In this document: positions 1 to 6,890 of the stretch, in pieces
Position numbering within the stretch: position 1 is the first letter of the stretch
How the letters are laid out: each line of letters begins with the position of its first letter
DNA from: a virus
IMG/VR virus record: IMGVR_UViG_3300022919_000008
Span: 1 to 38,815 of that record
Length of the DNA: 38,815 nucleotides
Reading direction: 5' to 3' (one strand)
The notes under the pieces: generated by a model
Databases searched by the model: none
Seen by the model: the letters and a program-made list of their open reading frames with translations, nothing else
What the model was told of the DNA's origin: nothing
Translations under genes and position numbers: made by a program

Positions 1-556
1 AGCCAGACAATTAGATGCAAAAGGTATTGAATATATTTGGAATGTTTGGGGAGATACATCAAGCCAATACGCTATAAATTTAATGAAAGAGTTTGCAAAC
101 TGTCCTAACGTGTATTTTAAAGGAATTACAACTGAACCGCACAAAGAAATAAACAAAGCTGATTATTTAGTTCAGTTATCAGATACGGAGGGATTCGCAT
201 ACTCAGTTTATGAAGCAATGCAAGTTAAAACACCTTGTATAATTACGCCTTTTGCATCCGGTAAAGAGCAAATTACGAATGGGATTAACGGCTATATTGT
301 GCCGTTTGAAATGGATAATATTCCGTTTGAGTCTATCCTTAAACGCGATTTAAAAGTGCCTGAATTTGAGGAATTAGGAAAAGAAGAACACTGGATTAGT
401 TTCTTTGATTCGTGTTTAGAATGGTACAAAGAAAATGTAATTACTGTAAAGATTATCGCAGTTGTACAAAAATACAAAATAGGCGAAATAGTAGATTTAC
501 CAAAAGAACGTGCTTTATCCGCTATTGAAAGAGGGCTGGCGGTTTTGGTTGAATGA
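1..556 (+). CDS. GT4-like glycosyltransferase, C-terminal part (5' part lies at 38129-38815)
   Basis: This is the 3' portion of a gene interrupted by the linearisation point. The frame is open from base 2 and joins in frame with the gene starting at 38129, giving a protein of about 367 aa once the 139-base overlap is merged. The segment has the glycosyltransferase family 4 C-terminal signature: TEGFAYSVYEAM (E-x7-E type nucleotide-sugar site), then TPCIITP and NGINGYIVP. The last ~36 residues (KIGEIVDLPKERA...IERGLAVLVE) look like a separate small domain resembling the protein at 922-1101. GT4 enzymes move sugar from an activated donor to an acceptor; the acceptor is unknown. Its place directly after the capsid gene makes a virion protein a candidate, which is inference. 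Confidence 0.85.
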   Translation, partial: ARQLDAKGIEYIWNVWGDTSSQYAINLMKEFANCPNVYFKGITTEPHKEINKADYLVQLSDTEGFAYSVYEAMQVKTPCIITPFASGKEQITNGINGYIVPFEMDNIPFESILKRDLKVPEFEELGKEEHWISFFDSCLEWYKENVITVKIIAVVQKYKIGEIVDLPKERALSAIERGLAVLVE

Positions 557-578
557 AACAATATTTTTATTATCTTTG
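549..578 (+). promoter_or_regulatory. Bacteroidetes-type promoter for the 584-719 RNA and tRNA
   Basis: TTG at 549-551 and TATCTTTG at 571-578 are 19 nt apart, matching the Bacteroidetes housekeeping promoter (TTG-N~19-TAnnTTTG). It overlaps the end of the glycosyltransferase gene. The predicted start, near 585, falls at the base of the long closing stem of the RNA. The same ATTATCTTTGAA core recurs before four late transcription units. Confidence 0.6.
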
Positions 579-583
579 AAACT

Positions 584-719
584 ATAAAACGCACTGCCTT
601 AGGTCAAAGGTTTAACTAAATAGGTAGAACGGCAATTGAAAGATATTGCAAGGAGCGGAATTAATACCCCGTACGGTTGGCTGATACGTTAAGTTTAAAG
701 TTTAGTTTGTGCGTTTTTA
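584..719 (+). ncRNA. candidate structured phage RNA ending in a terminator-like closing stem
   Basis: No plausible reading frame occupies this stretch. AAAACGCAC (586-594) pairs perfectly with GTGCGTTTT (709-717), which runs into a T tract, so the 5' and 3' ends would form a 9-bp terminator-like closing helix. Inside it, AACTAAA (614-620) can pair with TTTAGTT (701-707), CCTT (597-600) with AAGG (607-610), and GCAAT (632-636) with ATTGC (645-649). A promoter sits immediately upstream and a tRNA follows. The family is not recognised. It could be a stable non-coding RNA or the leader of the tRNA transcript. Confidence 0.45.
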
Positions 720-723
720 TTTA

Positions 724-797
724 GGACTTTTAGCTCAGTTGGTTAGAGTATCTCGCTCATAACGAGAAAGTCAAAGGTTCGAATCCTTTATAGTCCA
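724..797 (+). tRNA. tRNA-Met (anticodon CAT)
   Basis: A full cloverleaf can be drawn. The acceptor stem is GGACTTT (724-730) with ATAGTCC (790-796), with one T-T mismatch. The D arm starts TAGCTCAGTTGG. The anticodon stem is TCTCG/CGAGA (751-755/763-767) with loop CTCATAA and anticodon CAT at 758-760. The T arm is AAAGG-TTCGAAT-CCTTT (773-789). The discriminator is A797 and CCA is not encoded. CAT could be Met or a lysidine-modified Ile tRNA; elongator Met is the simplest call. Confidence 0.93.
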
Positions 798-801
798 CGA
801 A

Positions 802-867
802 TGCAGTTCGAGTCTGCTCGCTAACCGAGATAAGGTAAATGCTTACTGCTCCAGTTCGAGTCCGGAG
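802..867 (+). other. tRNA-like remnants: two extra T-arm-like hairpins
   Basis: GCAG-TTCGAGT-CTGC (803-817) and TCCAG-TTCGAGT-CCGGA (850-866) both look like tRNA T arms with the usual seven-base TTCRANN loop, but lie only 48 bases apart. Between them are GTAA-ATGC-TTAC, like a variable arm, and CTCG-CTAAC-CGAG, like a shortened anticodon arm. No complete cloverleaf fits without overlapping the tRNA at 724-797. This looks like degraded tandem tRNA genes, or a leftover of recombination at tRNA sequences. Confidence 0.35.
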
Positions 868-921
868 AACTATTTATAGTACAGGTGGATAAGCGGTTAA
901 TTTTAACAAAAACTAATAGTT

Positions 922-1101
922 ATGAAAATCAAATTATTAAAAGATCATTTGGATCATACTGCAGGAGATACAATTGAGGTAACGGAGCAGAGAGGCGGTT
1001 ATTTGCTTCGTGTTGGTGTTGGTGAAGTATCTGAAGCTAAAAAAGAAACTAAGGAATTAAAGCAAAATTTCAACAATAAAAAGCGGAACCCGAAAAGCTA
1101 A
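922..1101 (+). CDS. small head-region protein with a GD-I-EV type beta domain (59 aa)
   Basis: A 59-residue protein: MKIKLLKDHLDHTAGDTIEV, then a basic Lys/Asn-rich tail. The 'KVLK...aGdviEV...A..li..G.a' pattern is common in very small proteins encoded near phage capsid genes, whose role is not settled. It resembles the last ~36 residues of the glycosyltransferase just upstream. The ATG lies about 35 bases after the tRNA debris. Family membership is by eye only. Confidence 0.65.
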   Translation: MKIKLLKDHLDHTAGDTIEVTEQRGGYLLRVGVGEVSEAKKETKELKQNFNNKKRNPKS

Positions 1102-1125
1102 CGAGTAGGGAAAATACATAAATAC

Positions 1126-1434
1126 ATGCATACAATGAGTTTTATTTTAAGAAAATTGCTAAATGATAACACGCAGACAAACATCGTTTTAGGCGATCAG
1201 TATCAATTAATTGAAAGAGATACCAATTACGATGAGTTTTCAAAAGCATTCGAAGTTGATTTTGGCAAATTTCACGTTGCAGACGTAGATCCAGAAAGTG
1301 ATAATTTTACAAAAAACTGTTATGCTTTTTTGGTAATTAACGAGGGTAGTAAATTCATTCCTTTGTATAAAGGTCAATTCAACTACATAATGACTGATTC
1401 CGGCAAAACATTTGCAAATTTGAGTTATAGATAA
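1126..1434 (+). CDS. hypothetical protein (102 aa)
   Basis: Not recognised. It is a soluble-looking, acidic 102-residue protein with aromatic-rich beta-like segments (FGKFHVADVDPES, FLVINEGSKFIPLYKG) and no membrane segment or signal peptide. A second in-frame ATG three codons downstream (1135) could be the true start. It sits between the small protein at 922 and a strong terminator, so it ends the capsid-proximal unit. A minor head or accessory role is possible from position only. Confidence 0.65.
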   Translation: MHTMSFILRKLLNDNTQTNIVLGDQYQLIERDTNYDEFSKAFEVDFGKFHVADVDPESDNFTKNCYAFLVINEGSKFIPLYKGQFNYIMTDSGKTFANLSYR

Positions 1435-1453
1435 TTTTAAAAGAAAGGAGATT

Positions 1454-1486
1454 AAAAGAGATATAGAAATGTATCTCTTTTTTTAT
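1454..1486 (+). terminator. intrinsic terminator before the HNH gene
   Basis: AAAAGAGATA (1454-1463) is perfectly complementary to TATCTCTTTT (1472-1481) around an 8-nt loop, followed by a T run. The T run merges directly into the ATTATCTTTGAA promoter of the HNH gene. Confidence 0.85.
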
Positions 1487-1494
1487 TATCTTTG
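1487..1494 (+). promoter_or_regulatory. late-type promoter core before the HNH gene
   Basis: TATCTTTG within the recurrent TTTTTATTATCTTTGAA context, 19 bases before the ATG at 1514. No TTG is seen at the expected -33 position. This matches the cores at 571, 3459, 9150 and 33545. Confidence 0.5.
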
Positions 1495-1513
1495 AATCAA
1501 ACAATTATGCAAT

Positions 1514-2020
1514 ATGGATATAGAAGAAATTTGGAAAGACATTCCCTTGATCTTACACTATCAAGTTAGTAATTTAGGCAATGTAAAAAGCAAAGACCGG
1601 TTATTAATAAGAAGTTGCGGTAAAAAGCATACTGTAAAAAGCAAAATATTAAAACAAATTGTTAACAATGACTATTTAAGAGTATGTATTAATCGTAAGT
1701 CAATGTATGTGCATCAATTGGTGGCTAGAGCTTTTAAAAATCATATAACTGACGGGACTCATGATAAAGTTATAGACCACATAGACGGTAATAAATTAAA
1801 TAATAACGAAAACAATTTACAAATATTAAACAATAGAGAGAATTGTTCAAAAGAATCTAGAGGCATTTCTAAATACACGGGCGTTAGCTGGATAAAAAGC
1901 AGAAAAAGATGGAACTCACAAATATCTATTAATGGTAAACAGATTTTTATAGGTAGGTTTAAAAACGAGTATGATGCACATTTAGCTTATCAAGAGAAAC
2001 TTAAAGAAATAAACAAATGA
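1514..2020 (+). CDS. HNH homing endonuclease with NUMOD4 and AP2-like domains
   Basis: Domain order fits a free-standing homing endonuclease. A NUMOD4-like start (residues ~1-35: EEIWKDI...YQVSNLGNVKS) is followed by an HNH_3 core (~75-110: VHQLVARAF, then VIDHIDGNKLNNNENNLQ with the catalytic His pair and Asn) and a C-terminal AP2-like DNA-binding segment (~115-165: SKYTGVSW...RWNSQI...IGRF...DAHLAYQE). The stop TGA overlaps the ATG of the connector gene (ATGA at 2017). It is a mobile insertion into the morphogenesis operon, bracketed upstream by its own terminator and promoter core. Confidence 0.9.
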   Translation: MDIEEIWKDIPLILHYQVSNLGNVKSKDRLLIRSCGKKHTVKSKILKQIVNNDYLRVCINRKSMYVHQLVARAFKNHITDGTHDKVIDHIDGNKLNNNENNLQILNNRENCSKESRGISKYTGVSWIKSRKRWNSQISINGKQIFIGRFKNEYDAHLAYQEKLKEINK

Positions 2021-2463
2021 GCTATTTATCAGTAATAACTTTAGAACGAGCAAAGAATTATTTGCGTATTGATCCTGATTTAACAGAGGATGATGCGGAT
2101 ATTACTTCAATGATTAATGCGTCATTACGATACGTTGAACAGCGCACAAGGCATTTTATGTATGCGCGTGATGTTGTTTATAATGGATCATGTCAAGTAA
2201 AAGTTTATGATTATCCGATTAATTCGGTTGTAACAGATCCTGCACCGTGGAGTTTAACACGAACAATGTATACAATATTCCCAGATGTAAAAACAGTAAC
2301 TTTGAATGTAGGTTATTTAGCTGATGAGGTACCTGATATTTTTATTCAATCGGCTTTGCAGATGATTAAGGTTTGGTATTATGAGGCAGAGAAACAAGTT
2401 AACAGCCAAATGATACCGATTAGTGTAACTGAAGCGTTGGACGTTGAAAAAAGATTTATATAA
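2017..2463 (+). CDS. head-tail connector protein (HK97 gp6-like)
   Basis: A 148-residue protein opening with 'SVITLERAKNYLRIDPDLTEDD', the hallmark of phage gp6-like connectors (phage_connect family), followed by a helical region (ITSMINASLRYVEQRT) and the conserved C-terminal helix (IQSALQMIKVWYYEAE). Members form a dodecameric ring under the portal. It starts within the stop codon of the HNH gene. The next structural gene, the head-tail adaptor, follows after one small membrane-protein gene. Confidence 0.85.
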   Translation: MSYLSVITLERAKNYLRIDPDLTEDDADITSMINASLRYVEQRTRHFMYARDVVYNGSCQVKVYDYPINSVVTDPAPWSLTRTMYTIFPDVKTVTLNVGYLADEVPDIFIQSALQMIKVWYYEAEKQVNSQMIPISVTEALDVEKRFI

Positions 2464-2464
2464 C

Positions 2465-2617
2465 ATGAAAACAATATTGATTTTTTTTGGCGCAGTACTA
2501 ATGGCTTTTTTAGCTTATTTAATTTTTAATCACTTTAATATTAATCTTTTTATAATTGGATGGGCTTCTTGCTCGGCATATATTTCAGTTATTTTTTGTT
2601 TTAAAAAACACTTATAG
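2465..2617 (+). CDS. small two-helix membrane protein (50 aa)
   Basis: A 50-residue reading frame starting two bases after the connector's stop. Almost all of it is hydrophobic: residues 3-19 (TILIFFGAVLMAFLAYL) and 25-43 (NLFIIGWASC...VIFCF) form two likely transmembrane helices, with a KKHL tail. Its function is unknown. A membrane protein inside the connector operon is unusual. Confidence 0.6.
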   Translation: MKTILIFFGAVLMAFLAYLIFNHFNINLFIIGWASCSAYISVIFCFKKHL

Positions 2618-2619
2618 CC

Positions 2620-2955
2620 ATGCTAGCAAGACAATACGATAAAAGAATTAAAATTTATAGTACGACTAACGTGCCTGATGGTTATGGTGGTAACACTGTA
2701 CAATATGTTTTAATAGACTCATTTTGGGCAGAATTAAAGCAAAATTCTGCTTATCGTGATTACAGCATAGGAAAGTCAGACATTAAAGATAATTGGAGCT
2801 TTAATATTCGTGCTACACCCAAAATAACACCCGGAAATATTGACAACTTAACAATTGAATATAAAGGTGTTAAACGTGTCGTAAATGACATTCGCTATAA
2901 TGATGAATTATTCAGAGAACTAAATATTACGGCAAATGGCGATTCGGGGAGTTAG
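2620..2955 (+). CDS. head-tail joining/adaptor protein (SPP1 gp16-like)
   Basis: 111 residues with the pattern of the phage head-tail joining family: an N-terminal 'YDKRIKIYSTTNVPDGYGGN' (the family's typical R-I-x-I...D..GG), then FWAELKQ, DNWSFNIRATPKITP and a C-terminal beta region IEYKGVKRVVNDIRY. Such proteins close the connector and gate DNA. It overlaps the next gene by 20 bases. Confidence 0.85.
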   Translation: MLARQYDKRIKIYSTTNVPDGYGGNTVQYVLIDSFWAELKQNSAYRDYSIGKSDIKDNWSFNIRATPKITPGNIDNLTIEYKGVKRVVNDIRYNDELFRELNITANGDSGS

Positions 2956-3448
2956 AGAAACAATAAGCAAAATAAGGGCTTTTGGAGAAAGTGCTGAAAG
3001 GCAAATAAATGCCGAAACCGAGGCTATAGCAATGCAGATAGAAGGTGATGCAAAACGAATGGCTCCGACCAACTTTGGAAAATTAAGACAATCTATATCC
3101 AGAAGAAAAATAAACCCTTCAAATTATGCGGTAACTGTAAATGAATTTTACGGTGCTTATATGGAATTTGGAACAGGAACAAAGGTTAAGGTTCCTGTTG
3201 AGTTCAAAAGTATGGCTGAATCATTCAGAGGACAAAGACAGGGTACTTATGCTCAGGGTTTGGAAAGCATAAAAGTTTGGTGCCGTTCAAAAGGTATAGA
3301 TGAAAAGTTTGCGTATGTTATATTTGCTAAGATATTAGGTGCGGGAATAAACCCAAAACCTTTTTTATATCCTGCATGGGTAAAAGGCAAAAAGGACTAC
3401 GAGAAAAACCTAAAAGCATTATTAAGAAGATTGAACGCACGTGTATAA
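2936..3448 (+). CDS. HK97 gp10-like tail completion/connector protein
   Basis: 170 residues. An N-terminal helix (RETISKIRAFGESAERQINAE) is followed by the HK97 gp10 signature: AKRMAPTNFGKLRQSISRRK and then YGAYMEFGTGT, ending in NPKPFLYPAW with a basic helical tail. The family sits between connector and tail and helps tail attachment. The insert between EFGTG and the C-terminal PFLYPA is longer than in many gp10 proteins. The start ATG lies inside the previous gene. Confidence 0.88.
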   Translation: MAIRGVRETISKIRAFGESAERQINAETEAIAMQIEGDAKRMAPTNFGKLRQSISRRKINPSNYAVTVNEFYGAYMEFGTGTKVKVPVEFKSMAESFRGQRQGTYAQGLESIKVWCRSKGIDEKFAYVIFAKILGAGINPKPFLYPAWVKGKKDYEKNLKALLRRLNARV

Positions 3449-3458
3449 TTATTTTTAC

Positions 3459-3466
3459 TATCTTTG
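3459..3466 (+). promoter_or_regulatory. late-type promoter core immediately before the tail terminator gene
   Basis: TATCTTTG in the context TTTTTACTATCTTTGAAAC, only 4 bases before the ATG at 3471. The nearest upstream TTG (3431) is 25 bases away, longer than the usual spacing. If used, the transcript would be leaderless or start inside the gene. The motif may instead have a role other than initiation. Confidence 0.4.
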
Positions 3467-3470
3467 AAAC

Positions 3471-3899
3471 ATGGTAAATGTTAATCCTGATAAATTTATT
3501 AGAAAAGCGGTTTTCGATGCTACAAATAATATTGTGGTTAACTCAAAAATTATCAAAACATTTGATAGCCGGTTAACTGGTAACGCAAATTTATCAGAAT
3601 ACATTTTAATGACTGCTCAAGATAAGGATGTGTTGAAAAATACAAAATGTGAACATGAATGGGAATCATCACTATTGATTGAGATTTATACACGTTATTC
3701 AAGCGCAGGAAATGCAGGAAGTAGATTGTTACTAAATGATATTGAACAGGCAGTAATGGATGTTTTAAATCCTAAATTAACAATACAAGGATTTACAAAT
3801 GTTACTCAAAATATTACTTACGAAACATCATTAGAAACGGTTACTGATACTGAGAATATATATCGTTCTTTTTTACGTTTAAACTTAATACTTAAATAA
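3471..3899 (+). CDS. probable tail terminator/tail completion protein
   Basis: 142 residues. The size, mixed alpha/beta look and position between gp10-like and tail tube genes fit the tail terminator (gpU/gp11-type) slot. Visible features are an N-terminal helix (NPDKFIRKAVFDATNN), a central 'EHEWESSLLIEIYTRYS' strand region, 'RLLLNDIEQAVMDVL' and a C-terminal strand 'RSFLRLNLIL', like proteins that measure against the tail tube. The call rests mainly on synteny. Confidence 0.65.
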   Translation: MVNVNPDKFIRKAVFDATNNIVVNSKIIKTFDSRLTGNANLSEYILMTAQDKDVLKNTKCEHEWESSLLIEIYTRYSSAGNAGSRLLLNDIEQAVMDVLNPKLTIQGFTNVTQNITYETSLETVTDTENIYRSFLRLNLILK

Positions 3900-3906
3900 A
3901 AATACA

Positions 3907-4356
3907 ATGGCAGACAAAATAAAAGGGGAAGGACTTATCCTTTATGTGCATGATGGAGCGTTATACCGCCCAGTTGCGTGTTTGACTTCTAATTCATTAA
4001 ATATGGAAAGAAGTGTTATTGAATCACAAACAAAATGTGCGCCAGGAGTTGTTGAAAAACAATCAGGAGTATTTAGCTATACAGTTGAAGCAGACGCAAT
4101 AGCAATAGATACAACAGCTTTGACAGGTGACGATACTAAAGCGTCACATGATTACTTTTTTGACGTTATTCAGTCAGGGGAAACCACTAACTGGAAAATG
4201 GATTCTGGATCTGGAGCATTAAGTTATTACGGCTCAGGAATTATTACAACTGTAGGTTTCGAAGCTCCAACAGGTGACGAATTTGCAAGTTTTACAGTAT
4301 CAATTGATGGATCTGGAGCAATTTCAAAAACTGACCCATTAGCACCAAGCGTATAG
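3907..4356 (+). CDS. major tail tube protein
   Basis: 149 residues, opening with GEGLILYVHDG...PVACLTSNSL, followed by ESQTKCAPG...QSGVFSYTVEADAI. This is the TP901-1-like major tail protein pattern in which an early strand is followed by a 'typical T-x-C/S' loop. The gene directly precedes the frameshifted chaperone pair, as expected for the tube protein. A clear paralogue lies at 9162-9677. Confidence 0.82.
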   Translation: MADKIKGEGLILYVHDGALYRPVACLTSNSLNMERSVIESQTKCAPGVVEKQSGVFSYTVEADAIAIDTTALTGDDTKASHDYFFDVIQSGETTNWKMDSGSGALSYYGSGIITTVGFEAPTGDEFASFTVSIDGSGAISKTDPLAPSV

Positions 4357-4360
4357 TATT

Positions 4361-4702
4361 ATGCACAAAACAAAAATTGAAATATCAGGTATAAAGTATA
4401 ATTTCGGAATCGGATTCCTTAATTTACTTATTCAAGGAGAGCAAAAAAGTCTTAACGAACTATCTGTTTTAGATGAAGTTTTATTGATGCCATTGGTTAT
4501 TTATTATTCACGTGTTTATGCTTGTGAAAGAGATAATTTACCTATTACGTTCAGTAAAAAAGATATTCTAAATTACATTGATGATAACGGGGGTATTCAT
4601 GGTGATTTCTATCAGCAAATATACATCGCTTACATCAACGCAATGACTAAAGATGTTCCGGCCGATGAAGATAAAAAAAAAGTAGCGAAAGTGGAAAAAT
4701 AG
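4361..4702 (+). CDS. tail assembly chaperone, short (G) form
   Basis: 113 residues when read without frameshift. It sits between the tail tube and the tape measure, the invariable position of the lambda G-type chaperone, which coats the tape measure before tube polymerisation. The frame ends soon after a run of nine A (4673-4681), the likely slip site giving the longer GT form described at 4361-5025. Confidence 0.78.
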   Translation: MHKTKIEISGIKYNFGIGFLNLLIQGEQKSLNELSVLDEVLLMPLVIYYSRVYACERDNLPITFSKKDILNYIDDNGGIHGDFYQQIYIAYINAMTKDVPADEDKKKVAKVEK

Positions 4703-5025
4703 ACTTTCAAAAAGACGTTATATCATTTGCGATAGGCGAACTTGGAATTTCTACATTGAAACGTGTTTATGACATGTCATTTGCAGAGTTTCAAATTCGC
4801 CTTTTTGCATGGAAAAGATGCCAAGACAGAGATTGGGAAAAAGTTCGTTTACTGGCATGGCACATACAATCTACTTCAATGACAAGAAAAGGAAAAATGC
4901 CTTCTATTCAAAAGTTTATGCCATTAGGTATTGATAAAGGAGAAAATAACGGTTTATCAGAAGCTCAAAAACAAAGGTTCTTAGATGTTAGCGCAGAATA
5001 TTACAAACAAATAACAGGCAAGTAA
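4361..5025 (+). CDS. tail assembly chaperone, frameshifted long (GT) form
   Basis: A -1 slip in the A run at 4673-4681 (GAT AAA AAA AAA GTA to ...AGT AGC) moves ribosomes from the G frame into an open frame. That frame is blocked upstream by TAA at 4672-4674 and continues to the stop at 5023-5025. The fused product would be about 221 aa. The downstream part (ISFAIGELGIS..., MSFAEFQIRLFAWKR, VRLLAWHIQ, MPSIQKFMPLG) has the look of T-type chaperone tails and has no good start of its own except a TTG at 4756. The chaperone frameshift is among the most conserved features of long-tailed phages. Confidence 0.8.
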
Positions 5026-6890
5026 TGGCTTTACAAATAGAAATAGGAACTGATAACTCAGGTCTTGAAAGAGGCATTTCGGATGTTGAAAAACAACTAA
5101 GAACACTTGAAAGAAGACGTGAAGCCCGTGTCAGAATTGGCGCAGATGTTGGCGATTTAGATCGTAGAATATCTGAAACAAATACTCGGCTAAATCAATT
5201 ACGAACAACTGCTAATAATACTGCTCCTGCAATGGACAGGCTCAACAGAAGCACATCTAACGGTTCAAATACACTTACTCAGTTTTCCAGAATTGCTCAA
5301 GATGCCCCTTTTGGTATTATGGGTATTGGTAATAACTTAACAGCAACAGCTGAGGCGTTCTCAAACCTTTCCAGAAGCGCAGGAGGTGCCAGAGCTGCTT
5401 TATCTGCTGTTGGTCAATCTTTATTAGGCGGTGGCGGTATTTTGTTGGCTATTTCATTAGTTACTACAGGATTGACCATAATGAGTCAAAAAGGTCTTAC
5501 GGTTAGTGATGTATTCGCAAAACTAACAGGTAAGTTTGACGAAGCAAGAGCGGCAGCGCAAAAATTAAATGTTGAGGTATCTAAAGAAACGCAAGGTGAT
5601 ATTTCTGGGATGAACGCCTATGTTGCAGTCGCAAAAGACGTTAGTTTGTCAATGGAAGATAGATTGATAGCTGTTAAAAAGCTACAAGATGAATATCCGG
5701 CATATTTTGGTAATTTATCAAAGGAAAAAATACTAAATGGAGATGTTGCAGGAACAGTAAAAGAAGTTACAAAAGCTTTAATTGCAAGAGCAAAGGCAAC
5801 CGCTTTGACCGACAGAATAGTAAAGTTAGCGACTGAGGAAGAAGAAATCAGAAACAAAATAAACAACCAGATTTTAGAAGCTGCCAGATCATCAAAACTA
5901 ACGAATGCTCAAACGGCTATATTAGCGGGTAATTTCAAAGCCCTTGCTCAGAATGGCGGTAACTTCATGGAAACCGTTAACAAAGTAGGAAAAGAAGCAA
6001 ATATTCCGTGGTTAGTTTTGAATGGTACTATTGTTCGTGTTCTGCAAGGATTTACAGGATTAGGAGAGGAATTAAGAAACAATAAAGCGCAACAAGACAG
6101 ATTAACAGGAAGTTTAGAAGAACAAACAAAAGCTCAAATAAAGCTAGAGGCGGTAAAAGAAAAAGCTAAAAAAAAGAATGAAACCCCACAAGTTCAGGGT
6201 ATTGATTCTTCTGGATTAGGTGGTTTCGGCATTATTGAAGATGCTCAAATGCTGAAACAAACTGCTAATGGAGTTTACGTATTAGAAAACAACATTAAAA
6301 CTTCTTTAAGTAGAATACCTGGATATTTCGATACAAGCGCACAAGAATCATTATTGTCTTTACAAAAATTTAATGAAGATGCAAGTGCGCTAATAAGAGG
6401 GTCTTTAAGCAATACTTTTCAAGAATTAGGCACGTCTATAGGAGAAGCTTTAGCAATGGGTAAAAGCGTTATGGGAGCTGTTGGCAAAACCCTGTTAAAT
6501 GGTATGGGTCAATTCCTTAAAGATATGGGTGGTTTGCTTATAAAATATGGTACATTAGCAATTGCAAAAGGTACTTTAGATGTAGCTATGAAAACACCAG
6601 TAGTTGGTATCGCTGCGGGTGCCGCAGCTATCGCGGTTGGTATTGCACTTTCTGCTGCAGGAGGAGCAATGAGTGCAAGAGCCAGTCAAGGAACTACCGG
6701 AGCAGGAAGCACAGGAGCTTCTTATAATTCCCCTGCATCTCAGACTAGTTATGGTGGGTTTTCAGGTGGATCAGGCAGCGGAACAGTTGTTTTCGAAATA
6801 TCAGGAACTTCTTTAATTGGCGTGTTATCAAATTCATTAGATAGAAATAGTAGATTAGGAGGTAATTTAGGATTAAATACAAATGGCTAA
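5025..6890 (+). CDS. tail tape measure protein
   Basis: 621 residues, following the chaperones as expected. An N-terminal coiled coil (~15-70, SDVEKQLRTLERRREARVRI...) is followed by Gly/Ala-rich hydrophobic segments near residues 130-155 (LLGGGGILLAISLV) and 525-555 (VVGIAAGAAAIAVGIALSAAGG), and a low-complexity Ser/Gly/Thr tail. These are typical of tape measures, which set tail length and can insert in the host membrane. At roughly 0.15 nm per residue it predicts a tail near 90 nm (family rule, not measured). The ATG overlaps the previous stop by one base. Confidence 0.87.
   Translation: MALQIEIGTDNSGLERGISDVEKQLRTLERRREARVRIGADVGDLDRRISETNTRLNQLRTTANNTAPAMDRLNRSTSNGSNTLTQFSRIAQDAPFGIMGIGNNLTATAEAFSNLSRSAGGARAALSAVGQSLLGGGGILLAISLVTTGLTIMSQKGLTVSDVFAKLTGKFDEARAAAQKLNVEVSKETQGDISGMNAYVAVAKDVSLSMEDRLIAVKKLQDEYPAYFGNLSKEKILNGDVAGTVKEVTKALIARAKATALTDRIVKLATEEEEIRNKINNQILEAARSSKLTNAQTAILAGNFKALAQNGGNFMETVNKVGKEANIPWLVLNGTIVRVLQGFTGLGEELRNNKAQQDRLTGSLEEQTKAQIKLEAVKEKAKKKNETPQVQGIDSSGLGGFGIIEDAQMLKQTANGVYVLENNIKTSLSRIPGYFDTSAQESLLSLQKFNEDASALIRGSLSNTFQELGTSIGEALAMGKSVMGAVGKTLLNGMGQFLKDMGGLLIKYGTLAIAKGTLDVAMKTPVVGIAAGAAAIAVGIALSAAGGAMSARASQGTTGAGSTGASYNSPASQTSYGGFSGGSGSGTVVFEISGTSLIGVLSNSLDRNSRLGGNLGLNTNG

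Noticed and set aside
802-897. A second and third complete tRNA after tRNA-Met
   Set aside because: T-arm-like hairpins exist but no full cloverleaf of normal length fits without using bases of the intact tRNA; recorded only as remnants.
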